From Flavobacterium sp. Root420 (GTDB taxonomy: Bacteria > Bacteroidota > Bacteroidia > Flavobacteriales > Flavobacteriaceae), in contig NZ_LMEF01000004.1 in assembly GCF_001427905.1 (NCBI RefSeq), positions 8,752-72,751 of the forward strand: a stretch of DNA of 64,000 nt, given 5' to 3'. Below the pieces are notes generated by a model. It was not told the origin of the DNA. It did no database searches and was given only the letters and a program-made list of their open reading frames with translations. Positions 18,361-27,035 of this stretch are shown piece by piece; position 1 is the first letter of the stretch, and each line of letters opens with the position of its first letter. The translations under genes were made by a program, and so were the position numbers.

Positions 18361-18807
18361 TTATTTCGCCGGATGGTTGCTGCTAAACATATCGCGATAC
18401 ATCTTCCAGCCGTCTTTCGTGTTCTTCCAGATGACAATCACTTTTCCGTCATCCAGTTTTTTACCTTCCAGATCAGTCATCTCATAAAAGCTTTCTTCTG
18501 TTACAGAAGTTTTGCCATCTCCATATAAATGTTGAATGATAAACTTAACATGCACCTTTGGTCCGGATTTAAAGAATGAAGCTATTTGTTCACTTCCACA
18601 TACCGGTGCAGTGTTAGGCGGGAATAAGCAGGCATCATCAGTATACCTGCTAAGAATAGATCCGTCGTTTTTGTTAGCGAGGTCTGCGTAGATTTCATTG
18701 CTGGCTTCTATGGCCTTTCTGGCAGCCTTCAAATTAGGCTCCGCATTTTGAGCATTACACCAAAAGGTAAGCATCAGTAATCCGTTTAAAATAAGTGATT
18801 TTTTCAT
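18361..18807 (-). CDS. Secreted SnoaL/DUF4440-like protein
   Basis: 148 residues from the ATG at 18807 (MKKSLILNGLLMLTFWCNAQ), a signal peptide or lipoprotein-like leader. The body (AARKAIEASNEIYADLANKN, then ILSRYTDDACLFPPN and WKMYRDMFSSN) has the NTF2-like fold pattern of DUF4440 proteins. These are small cone-shaped domains of varied or unknown activity. A longer in-frame start at 18846 lacks a good leader. The spacing to the convergent regulator is only 2 bp. Confidence 0.8.
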   Translation of the reverse strand: MKKSLILNGLLMLTFWCNAQNAEPNLKAARKAIEASNEIYADLANKNDGSILSRYTDDACLFPPNTAPVCGSEQIASFFKSGPKVHVKFIIQHLYGDGKTSVTEESFYEMTDLEGKKLDDGKVIVIWKNTKDGWKMYRDMFSSNHPAK

Positions 18808-19084
18808 TTTTATAATTTTTATAGAAACAAAGTAAATCATTCCCACAGGCAGGAAATTGTAAAATTACGAACACTCTTTGCTTTCAATATTTAAAAAAAC
18901 TTATTAGATTTCTTACTCTCCTTTCTTATTTCTAAAACTCTTCGCCAGTGATTGGTATAATTTCCTCAATATGCTTTCTAAGTTTTTCCATAATTGTTTT
19001 TTACCAAACCAAAAATAAAAGATTTATTGTGGTTTAATAAAATTCAGGATTTTTAGAATAGTCGAAATATTATCAATTGATCTT

Positions 19085-19513
19085 TCATTTCTTCGATAAA
19101 AACTCATCTTCAATAAGCCTAAATTTCTCTCTATCGAGTGGTTTGTTTAAAAAACGAAATACAGAAGGATTATTTTCAGCCCGTTTAAAATCGTCGGGAT
19201 GTATGGAAGTTGTAATCATCAAAATGATGCAATTTGTTCTAATGGTTTCAGAAAGTTTTGCATATTCTTCCAGAAATTCATAGCCGTTCATTCCCGGCAT
19301 ATTAATATCTAAAAAAATGAACTGTGGAAGTAGTTCTGGAGTACTTTCTAATGATTTAATATAATCAAGTGCTTCAAGAGCTGATTCTTGCAAAATTATT
19401 TCTTCGGCAAAATGATATTTTTCAGCCATTCGCTTTGCAATATAACGATCAGTTGGATTGTCGTCTATCACTAAAATTTTTTTGAAAGTCGGTTTTTCTG
19501 ATTCCTGGTCCAT
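19085..19513 (-). CDS. Single-domain response regulator
   Basis: 142 residues, a receiver domain only. The acidic pair DD is at residues 17-18, the phosphoacceptor is D69 (FIFLDINMPG) and the conserved Lys is K124 (FLNKPLD). There is no DNA-binding output. It begins 14 bp after the stop of the histidine kinase at 19528-20814 in the same direction, so the two form an operon. The output is presumably protein-protein, as in CheY- or Rcp1-like regulators. Confidence 0.92.
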   Translation of the reverse strand: MDQESEKPTFKKILVIDDNPTDRYIAKRMAEKYHFAEEIILQESALEALDYIKSLESTPELLPQFIFLDINMPGMNGYEFLEEYAKLSETIRTNCIILMITTSIHPDDFKRAENNPSVFRFLNKPLDREKFRLIEDEFLSKK

Positions 19514-19527
19514 TAGTTAAGATTAGT

Positions 19528-20814
19528 TTATTGGTTTGGTATTTTAATTAAGAAAGTCGTTCCTTCACCTATTTGAGATTTAACTTTTATATCGCCATTC
19601 AGTTTATTAACAGCTTCTTTTACAATATACAATCCTAGTCCTGAACCAACAGATTCCTGAGATACCCGGTAGAACATATCAAATATTTTAGATTGCGATT
19701 CTTCATCAATACCTATACCATTGTCCTGAATAAAGATATTGGTTTCAGCCGGAGACGTCTCTATTTTAATATGGACATAGGGATTTGGAATTTGAGAATT
19801 TTGATACCTAATAGCATTTGAAATAAGATTATTTAAAATAGTGATCAGACGATTTTTATCCGAATAAAAGGAAGCTTCATCAGAGATTTCAATTTTAAAT
19901 TCAACCATTCTGTTATTATCACCTATGAATTTTAAATTTTCTGTTACACCATTAATCAGTTCTCTGAAATTGATTAGTTCGTTATTGATTTTCATACGAG
20001 AGTTTCGCGAATAATCAAGAATATCACAAATAAAGCCATCCAGTTTTTTTGCACTACCTTTTAACATTCTAAAATATTCAAGCATCAATTCTTCAGTAGT
20101 CTCTTCTTTGGCTATTTCAATAAGACCAAGCATTGAGTTCAGTGGCGCCCGCAAATCATGAGAGGTACTGTAAACAAAACGGTCAAGTTCATAATTGGCG
20201 GTTTTTAATTCCTGATTTTCAATCTCTCTTTTGTTAAAAATTAGTTCCATATGTATTTCGCTATATTTTTTAAATTGATAGGCCCACAACCCGCAAATAG
20301 AAAAAATACAACCTGCAAGTATTATATGAATAATAAATGTCTGCAATGACATATAATCTAACTGAGAGAAATAAATTTCATCTAATCCCAGATACTGAAA
20401 ATAACCAAACACTCCATGATGTATTCCCACAACCAGCAAAAGTGGTATTTGCAACTTCCAGTTTTGATACGTAATAAGTATTGCACTTGCAATGAATGCC
20501 ATAAAATGCATTTCGAACATTCCATGCATTTGATAAATAAATTGAGCCATGAAAATTCCCAATACTACACTAAGGACATATTGGTATAAATTCGATTTAG
20601 GGAGGACAATTTTTGTCGAATAATACGCAATAAGCAACAGGCTTCCAACTCCAATGCCTATTTGCCAGGTGTCATAAAAAAAAGAAAGCAACAAGCCGAC
20701 GACAAAAAAACTGATAAGGAAATAATTAGTTAAGTGATCTGATTTTTTTTTAATTACAAAAAGAAAATCTTTAATGTGCATGGATTGTTCTAAAGCAGCA
20801 ACTTCTTGTTTCAT
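19528..20814 (-). CDS. Membrane sensor histidine kinase
   Basis: 428 residues. Residues about 30-185 hold six hydrophobic segments, and a short coiled coil follows. The HisKA domain has phosphoacceptor His219 (STSHDLRAPLNSMLGL). HATPase motifs are LNNLISNAIRY (N box), IQDNGIGID (G1) and GSGLGLYIVKEAV (G2). The membrane sensor has no domain I recognise, so the signal is unknown. Its partner is the adjacent single-domain receiver. Confidence 0.92.
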   Translation of the reverse strand: MKQEVAALEQSMHIKDFLFVIKKKSDHLTNYFLISFFVVGLLLSFFYDTWQIGIGVGSLLLIAYYSTKIVLPKSNLYQYVLSVVLGIFMAQFIYQMHGMFEMHFMAFIASAILITYQNWKLQIPLLLVVGIHHGVFGYFQYLGLDEIYFSQLDYMSLQTFIIHIILAGCIFSICGLWAYQFKKYSEIHMELIFNKREIENQELKTANYELDRFVYSTSHDLRAPLNSMLGLIEIAKEETTEELMLEYFRMLKGSAKKLDGFICDILDYSRNSRMKINNELINFRELINGVTENLKFIGDNNRMVEFKIEISDEASFYSDKNRLITILNNLISNAIRYQNSQIPNPYVHIKIETSPAETNIFIQDNGIGIDEESQSKIFDMFYRVSQESVGSGLGLYIVKEAVNKLNGDIKVKSQIGEGTTFLIKIPNQ

Positions 20815-21274
20815 GTTTTTTTTGCAATTTGGGATTGTTATTTAATTCTCTTTTTTAGCTTTTGGCTGTAGATTATAAGAAATTGAGCCTCATAGTAACA
20901 ATTTGAGGATGTGCAAAACCTTTGACTTTAAATTGTTTTAAAATTAAATGATTAAGAAATTTATTAATAAGATTTCACCAAATTATACAAAAAAAACATA
21001 ATAACAAACTTTAAGTAATGTATATTTTACAATTAAATATAATTTTTTATAACATCTATTTTTAATAGTTTTTACAGAATAAGATGAGGTTTAACTGACC
21101 TGATACGAGACTTCATCTTAATCTATTATGGCTTAGACCAATATTTAAAACTTCAAAACAGCAGTTAAATTAGTTTGCATTTTAGTAAAAACATACTGAA
21201 TATCAAATACTTAAAATTATTTTAAATTACGAATCATTTTATTTTCTAAATTAGTTTTTCAAAAAATAAACGAT
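20815..21274. other. Non-coding spacer with one hairpin
   Basis: About 460 AT-rich bases lie between divergent genes. A 41-base hairpin (21080-21120; arms TAAGATGAGG/CTTCATCTTA with one mismatch) is the only structure seen. No gene was found. Confidence 0.5.
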
Positions 21275-22168
21275 ATGCAGAAATTAACCAAAGAAGATAT
21301 TTCGCAAGAAGTATTCGATTTATATGATGATTATGCCCACAATAAAATAGAAAGAAGACAGTTTATCGAAAAGCTTTCCATTTTTGCAGTAGGCACGCTG
21401 ACCCTTCCATCGCTTTTAAGTTTTATGATGCCAAATTATGAAGACAGCATTTTAATTAAACCCGGAGATCCAAGGATAAAATCGGATTACATAACCTATC
21501 AGTCTCCTAAAGGTGGCGGTACCATTAAAGGACTTTTATCGCAGTCCGTTGAAACCAAAAAAAAATTACCCGGAATTATTGTCGTGCATGAAAACCGAGG
21601 CCTTAATCCGTATATCGAAGACGTAGGCCGAAGAGCTGCTGTTGAGGGTTTCATAACACTTGCACCAGATGCCTTATCACCATTAGGCGGCTATCCCGGA
21701 AATGACGATGCCGGACGCGAACTGCAAAAAAAACGAACCCGAGAAGAAATGCTCGAAGATTTTATTGCTGCTTATGAATACTTAAAAACCCACAAAGACT
21801 GTAATGGTTATGTAGGCGTTGTAGGCTTTTGTTTTGGTGGATGGATTTCTAATATGATGGCCGTAAAAATACCGACTTTACCTGCCGCGGTTCCGTATTA
21901 TGGAGGACAACCTACCAAAGAAGAAGCTGAAAAAATAACAACTCCGCTCCTGCTGCATTACGCTGGTTTGGATACACGCGTAAACGAAGGCTGGCCAGCT
22001 TTTGAAGAAGTCCTGAAAAAGAATAAAGTTGAAAACACAGCCTATTTTTATCCCGGCGTGAATCATGGTTTTCATAATAATACAACACCAAGATATGACG
22101 AAGCTGCTGCAACTTTATCATGGACACGAACTATTGATTTTTTTAGAGAGAAATTGAAAAAGAAATAA
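21275..22168 (+). CDS. Dienelactone hydrolase family protein
   Basis: 297 residues. The N-terminus has a twin-arginine-like stretch (IERRQFIEKLSIFAVG) and a hydrophobic segment, suggesting export or anchoring. The alpha/beta hydrolase domain (about 65-297) carries the nucleophile Cys in VGFCFGGW, the Asp in GLDTRVNEGWP and the His in NHGFHN, the Cys-Asp-His triad of dienelactone hydrolases. The HENRG motif (VVHENRGL) is also conserved. The family hydrolyses lactones or esters; the substrate here is unknown. It precedes the flavohemoprotein on the same strand with 129 bp between them. Confidence 0.92.
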   Translation: MQKLTKEDISQEVFDLYDDYAHNKIERRQFIEKLSIFAVGTLTLPSLLSFMMPNYEDSILIKPGDPRIKSDYITYQSPKGGGTIKGLLSQSVETKKKLPGIIVVHENRGLNPYIEDVGRRAAVEGFITLAPDALSPLGGYPGNDDAGRELQKKRTREEMLEDFIAAYEYLKTHKDCNGYVGVVGFCFGGWISNMMAVKIPTLPAAVPYYGGQPTKEEAEKITTPLLLHYAGLDTRVNEGWPAFEEVLKKNKVENTAYFYPGVNHGFHNNTTPRYDEAAATLSWTRTIDFFREKLKKK

Positions 22169-22194
22169 GTCAAAATAGGGGTCTAATTTTATTA

Positions 22195-22212
22195 TTATGA
22201 TTTGAGTCATAA
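22195..22212. promoter_or_regulatory. TTATGA-N6-TCATAA palindrome upstream of flavohemoprotein
   Basis: A perfect 6+6 inverted repeat with a 6-bp spacer lies about 85 bp before the hmp start codon. A TAAATTTG -7 box follows at 22234-22241. The palindrome is spaced like a CRP/FNR-family or NsrR-like site. It is a likely operator of a nitrosative-stress regulator, but this is inference. Confidence 0.5.
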
Positions 22213-22297
22213 AACTAAGCCTTAACTGGTAATTAAATTTGTCAATATAAATGCTCAGGTAGCAGTATTTATCTAAATCAAATTTTAATATCACAAA

Positions 22298-23509
22298 ATG
22301 AATTCACATCAAAAAGAACTTATCAAAGCTACAATTCCAATTTTAAGAGCCAGCGGCGAAGACCTTACCAGTTATTTTTATAGCAGAATGTTCAGAGAAC
22401 ATCCGGAACTGCGAAATATCTTTAATATGGGAAACCAGGCCAACGGAAGACAAAAATCAGCTTTGGCAAATGCAGTTTTGGCTTACGCCGAAAATATAGA
22501 AGATCCGGGTGTTTTACTTGGCGTTCTGAAGGGAATCGGAACCAAACACAGAAGTCTTAATATTCAACCTGAACAATATAAAATCGTCGGAACACAATTG
22601 ATTGCTTCTATTGGCGAAGTTGTAGGTGAAGCCGCTACTCCTGAAATATTAGAAGCCTGGACAGTCGCCTACTATCAATTGGCAAAAATTATGATCGATC
22701 TTGAAAAAGGTTTATATGAAGAAAATGCAGCCAAACCCGGAAGCTGGAACGGCTGGAGAAAATTTGTCATTAAACGAATTGTTGAAGAATCAACAGAAAT
22801 CAAATCCTTTTATCTCTATCCTGAAGATGGAAAAGAAATTACTAATTTTCACGCTGGCCAATTTATCAGTGTTCAGGTTTTTGTTCCCGAATTAGGTCTT
22901 TTACAACCGAGACAATATAGTTTATCGAGTGCTTTTAATCCTGAATATTATCGAATTTCAGTAAAAAAAGATATCGGAATTGCACCAAACCCATCTGGCA
23001 TGGTTTCCCAAACTTTACATTCAAAATCAGAAGGAGATATTATTTCAATTTCGGCTCCAGCCGGATTATTCCATTTAGAAAAAGATGCTGAAAATCCATT
23101 GGTTTTAATTAGTGGCGGCGTTGGCCTTACTCCTATGCTGAGCATGCTGGAAACCAATTTAAATGCCCTTCAAAATAAAAAAACAGTCTGGATTCACGGA
23201 TGCCGAAATGAATCTGTTCACGCTTTTAAAGAACAGATTTCAACGTTGAAAGAAGATGCTAAATGGCTGGAAACATTTACTTTTTATGATTCGGCACAAA
23301 ACGATGACGATATTTCAAATCAGATAATTGAGGGACGCGTCGATCTTCATAAATGTAAAGACGCTATTTTATTAGAAGATGCTAAATTTTATATCTGTGG
23401 ACCTGAAATATTCATCAAAACACAATATGAAACCTTAATCAATTTGAATATCAATCAGGAAAATATCTTTTATGAAGAATTTGGCCCTCAATTGATTAAT
23501 TTGAATTAA
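22298..23509 (+). CDS. hmp: Flavohemoprotein, nitric oxide dioxygenase
   Basis: 403 residues, the normal family length. The globin domain (1-140) shows Tyr28/29 (SYFYSRMF), Gln52 and the proximal His84 (GTKHRSLNI). The FAD-binding ferredoxin-reductase domain (about 150-260) shows RQYSLSS and the NAD domain shows GGVGLTPMLSML and a C-terminal YEEFGP. It oxidises NO to nitrate using NADPH and O2 in the cytoplasm. The upstream palindrome at 22195 fits NO-responsive control. No NsrR/HcpR-like gene is present in the window. Confidence 0.95.
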   Translation: MNSHQKELIKATIPILRASGEDLTSYFYSRMFREHPELRNIFNMGNQANGRQKSALANAVLAYAENIEDPGVLLGVLKGIGTKHRSLNIQPEQYKIVGTQLIASIGEVVGEAATPEILEAWTVAYYQLAKIMIDLEKGLYEENAAKPGSWNGWRKFVIKRIVEESTEIKSFYLYPEDGKEITNFHAGQFISVQVFVPELGLLQPRQYSLSSAFNPEYYRISVKKDIGIAPNPSGMVSQTLHSKSEGDIISISAPAGLFHLEKDAENPLVLISGGVGLTPMLSMLETNLNALQNKKTVWIHGCRNESVHAFKEQISTLKEDAKWLETFTFYDSAQNDDDISNQIIEGRVDLHKCKDAILLEDAKFYICGPEIFIKTQYETLINLNINQENIFYEEFGPQLINLN

Positions 23510-23717
23510 AATAAAAGTTGTTCCATTTTACAAGAAGAAAAAAATATCCTTTTAAAGAATTTGACCACAACATTTTTTATCACTTTGACATTGGCCTCTA
23601 TAAATTGTACGGACAAATCTAATTTTATGTTTTTTTGGATGCGTTCCTGAAGAGCAGCAAGCCTGACTTCAAACTTTTTTTTCCTTTATTATATTTTCCA
23701 ATAAAAAATAAAATCTT

Positions 23718-23745
23718 AAAACCTCCAGTCTGTTTGGAGGTTTTT
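23718..23745 (+). terminator. Terminator after flavohemoprotein
   Basis: AAACCTCC-loop-GGAGGTTT with a T-run lies 209 bp after the hmp stop. The 505-bp spacer (23510-24015) holds no credible gene. Confidence 0.75.
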
Positions 23746-24015
23746 CTTTTTTGTAAATTAAAGTTAAGCTTAAAATCAAAGCAATCTTTCGAGGTTTACT
23801 TTCAAGCAAAAAAAGTCTTAAAACAAAAAAAAGATTATGAAATTTTACTTTAAATCGTTAAATTTATTGGTTTATTATGAATTCGTACTATTATAATTAG
23901 CCTTATCTTAGCACAAACAAAACATTTTTTAGATTCAGAATTTCATAAAATACAAACAAAATGAGATATTTAAATTTAGAAAACATGATCCAAACAAATT
24001 TTATCCTACTATAAA

Positions 24016-24465
24016 ATGAATAAACACCACTACAATCTTTTACTAGCGGACGATGATGAAGACGATTGCGCTTTTTTTAAAGAAGCACTTGACGAATTAT
24101 CGCTTTCGGTATCTCTTGTTGTTGTTAACGATGGCGTTCAGCTTATGGATTATTTAACTGCTAATTCTTCCAATAATTTGCCGGATATGTTATTTCTTGA
24201 TCTCAATATGCCCCGCAAAAATGGTCATGAATGCCTGAAAGAAATAAAAGAAATTGAAAAACTCCATACGTTGCCAATAATTATTTTCTCAACATCTCTG
24301 GATATCGAAATTGTTGATTTGATGTATAAAAAAGGGGCGACTTATTATATTCGTAAACCCGGTGAATTTTCTAAATTAAAAAAAGTGATTGGCAATGCCT
24401 TGCATGTAGCTTCTCAAAACAAATTAAAACAACCTGTACGAGAGCATTTTGTTCTTCAACCTTAA
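24016..24465 (+). CDS. Single-domain response regulator
   Basis: 149 residues, a receiver only. It shows the acidic triplet DDDEDD (12-17), the phosphoacceptor D62 (LFLDLNMPRKNG) and Lys114 (YIRKPGEF), and looks Rcp1-like. It is followed after 12 bp by a PAS histidine kinase, so the pair is an operon with the receiver first. A short frame (MRYLNLENMIQTNFILL) ends 1 bp before this ATG. It may be a leader, but nothing else supports it. Confidence 0.92.
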   Translation: MNKHHYNLLLADDDEDDCAFFKEALDELSLSVSLVVVNDGVQLMDYLTANSSNNLPDMLFLDLNMPRKNGHECLKEIKEIEKLHTLPIIIFSTSLDIEIVDLMYKKGATYYIRKPGEFSKLKKVIGNALHVASQNKLKQPVREHFVLQP

Positions 24466-24477
24466 ATAGTTTTTGGA

Positions 24478-26964
24478 ATGAACCGTACAAATAAGGAACA
24501 TTATTTTCTAGCCGGTGGTGGAAAAATGGGCGAATTGATACGTACCAAGGACTGGAGTAAAACAGTATTAGGCGATCCTGAAACCTGGCCTCCAAGTCTT
24601 TGTACAATGGTGGCAGTTATGTTGAGTAATCCCTTTGGAATGTACATAGCATGGGGTGATAATTATACACAATTGTACAATGACGGATACCTGCCTATTT
24701 TAGGATCGGCCAAACATCCTGATGCCTTAGGAATTAGTGCCGAACAAACATTTTCGGAAATATGGGATATAATAGGACCTATGTTTGCAGGTGCCATGGA
24801 AGGTACACCCGTTGGCTTTCTTAATTTTATGCTGCCATTAAATAGAAATGGTTTTATAGAAGAATGTTACTTTGATTTTTCATACAGTCCAATTAGAAAA
24901 GAAGATGGAACAGTTGGCGGAGTGTTAGTTACTGCGATTGAAACTACCGAAACAATAAGAGATATTACTGACGAAAAAAAGCATCAGCAAGAACTGGAAC
25001 TAAGTGAAAAAAGATTTCGTACTCTGGTGATGGAATCTCCTGTACCAAAAGCAATTGTTAAAGGGAAAGATATGGTTATTGAAATTGCCAATGCTGTCCT
25101 TTTGAAAAACATTTGGAAGAAAAAAGAAAGTGATGTCCAGGGCAAAAAACTTTTCAAAATATTTCCGGAACTTAGAAAACAAAAATATGCTCAGCTATTA
25201 GAGCAGGTATACGAAACCGGAAATGTATACGCTGAATCAGAGTCTCTTTTGTACATTAATAGAAACGGTAAAAACCATGAGTATTATATTGATTTTGAAT
25301 ATGCTCCACAACGTGAATCCGACAACACTATCTCCGGAATAAAAATTACGTTGATTGACGTTACTGAGAAAGTACAGGCCAGAAAAAAAATAGAAGAAAG
25401 CGAAAAACGATTCCGTTCTTTAACCGAAAGTATTCCGCAATTAATTTGGGAAACAGATGAAAAAGGTAATTTATTATTTGCTTCGGGCAAATGGTTCGAA
25501 TATACCGGAATTGAACCGAGCGGAGAAGCAGAATGGAGAGCTATGATTCATCCCGATGACTTTGATGAAAATGCCAAGATATGGAGTCATAGTTTAGCCA
25601 CAGGAGCAGCGTATCGCTGCGATGTTCGCGTAAAAAGAAAAGATGGTAATTACAGATGGCATGCCGTAATTGGAGAACCAGTTTTAGATATAGACAATAC
25701 TATAATCAAATGGGTTGGTGCCTTTACCGACATTCATACCGAAAAGGCATTTACTCACGAACTCGAACAGCAAGTGGCTGCCAGAACGAAGGAACTAAGT
25801 TTGATGAATGAATCGCTTCAAAAAAGTGAAGAACGTTATCATTTAATGGTGGAAGAGGTTCAGGATTATGCTATTTTGTATCTTAATCATGAAGGAATTG
25901 TAGAAAACTGGAATTTAGGTGCTGAAAAAATTAAAGGATACAAGGCTGAGGAAATTATTGGAAAAAATTTCTCGAATTTCTATACCGAATCAGATCGAAA
26001 TAGCAACCTTCCTCAAAAACTTTTAAATATTGCCATCGAAAAAGGAAAAGCGACACAAGAAGGCTGGCGCGTTCGTAAAGATGGAAGCCTTTTTTGGGCA
26101 AGTGTTGTCATTACCGCTGTTCATAACAAAAAAGGTCAGGTGATTGGTTTTTCAAAAGTAACGCATGATTTAACAGAGAAAAAGAAAGCAGATGATAAAT
26201 TAAAATTAAATGCTTTAGAACTGGAACAGAAAAATGCAGAACTGGAGAAAATGAATCAGGAACTTCAATCTTTTGCTTATATCTCGAGCCATGATTTGCA
26301 GGAACCATTAAGAAAAATACAAACTTTTGCTACGTTAATTCTGGAAAAAGAATTTGAAAACTTATCTGATAACGGAAAAGATAAATTTCAGCGTATGCAA
26401 AATGCTGCAAAGCGCATGCAAACATTAATTAACGATTTACTTTCTTATTCAAGAACTAATATTCAGGAACGCATATTTGAAAAAACAGATCTTTCTAAAA
26501 TTGTTGACGAAGTAAAAGACGATTTACAAGAAGAAATTGAACAAAAAAACGCCACAATTGAAAACTGTGAGAGTTGTGAAGCCAATATTATTCCGTTTCA
26601 ATTTAGACAGCTTTTATACAATCTAATAAGCAACTCGCTTAAATTCTCTAATCCTGAAACGCCAGTTGTCATAAAAATTAGCAGTAAAATTGTGAAAGGC
26701 GCAGCTTTAGAAAATAAAAAATTAGAGAAGGATACTAATTACTGTCATATACAAATTAAAGACAACGGAATTGGTTTTGAGCAACAATACAGTTCCAAAA
26801 TTTTTGAAGTTTTTCAGCGTTTGCATGGAAAATTAGACTACACGGGAACTGGTATTGGTCTCGCCATTGTAAAAAAAATAGTAGACAATCATAACGGAAT
26901 TATTACAGCAACCGGCGAAAAAAACAAAGGAGCTACATTTGATATTTATATTCCGGTTCGATAA
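24478..26964 (+). CDS. Multi-PAS histidine kinase
   Basis: 828 residues with no signal peptide or membrane helix, so it is cytoplasmic. It shows about four PAS-like domains. The first (10-165) contains RTKDWSKTVLGDPETWPPSL, a common start of bacteroidetal PAS kinases. The second spans about 180-300, and the third (about 305-425) contains the WRAMIHPDD motif typical of PAS_3. The fourth spans about 455-570. HisKA follows with His605 (ISSHDLQEPLRKI), and then HATPase_c with LISNSLKFSN, DNGIGFEQ and GTGIGLAIVKK. The input ligand is not clear. The partner receiver precedes it in the same operon. Confidence 0.93.
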   Translation: MNRTNKEHYFLAGGGKMGELIRTKDWSKTVLGDPETWPPSLCTMVAVMLSNPFGMYIAWGDNYTQLYNDGYLPILGSAKHPDALGISAEQTFSEIWDIIGPMFAGAMEGTPVGFLNFMLPLNRNGFIEECYFDFSYSPIRKEDGTVGGVLVTAIETTETIRDITDEKKHQQELELSEKRFRTLVMESPVPKAIVKGKDMVIEIANAVLLKNIWKKKESDVQGKKLFKIFPELRKQKYAQLLEQVYETGNVYAESESLLYINRNGKNHEYYIDFEYAPQRESDNTISGIKITLIDVTEKVQARKKIEESEKRFRSLTESIPQLIWETDEKGNLLFASGKWFEYTGIEPSGEAEWRAMIHPDDFDENAKIWSHSLATGAAYRCDVRVKRKDGNYRWHAVIGEPVLDIDNTIIKWVGAFTDIHTEKAFTHELEQQVAARTKELSLMNESLQKSEERYHLMVEEVQDYAILYLNHEGIVENWNLGAEKIKGYKAEEIIGKNFSNFYTESDRNSNLPQKLLNIAIEKGKATQEGWRVRKDGSLFWASVVITAVHNKKGQVIGFSKVTHDLTEKKKADDKLKLNALELEQKNAELEKMNQELQSFAYISSHDLQEPLRKIQTFATLILEKEFENLSDNGKDKFQRMQNAAKRMQTLINDLLSYSRTNIQERIFEKTDLSKIVDEVKDDLQEEIEQKNATIENCESCEANIIPFQFRQLLYNLISNSLKFSNPETPVVIKISSKIVKGAALENKKLEKDTNYCHIQIKDNGIGFEQQYSSKIFEVFQRLHGKLDYTGTGIGLAIVKKIVDNHNGIITATGEKNKGATFDIYIPVR

Positions 26965-26975
26965 CTATTTAAAAT

Positions 26976-27013
26976 ATAAAAGCGGGGTTTCAATTTAGAA
27001 ATCCCGCTTTTAT
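26976..27013. terminator. Shared terminator between kinase and esterase genes
   Basis: ATAAAAGCGGGGTTT / AAATCCCGCTTTTAT with loop caatttag. It works on both strands and lies between convergent genes. Confidence 0.85.
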
Positions 27014-27035
27014 TTGCTTATAATTGACTATGATT

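Noticed and set aside
23635-23853. 72-codon plus-strand frame in the hmp-receiver spacer
   Set aside because: It contains the terminator hairpin at 23718-23745 and is Lys/Phe-rich AT noise.
23961-24014. 17-codon frame ending just before the response regulator
   Set aside because: The position is attractive for coupling, but there is no other support and AT-rich spacers produce such frames often.
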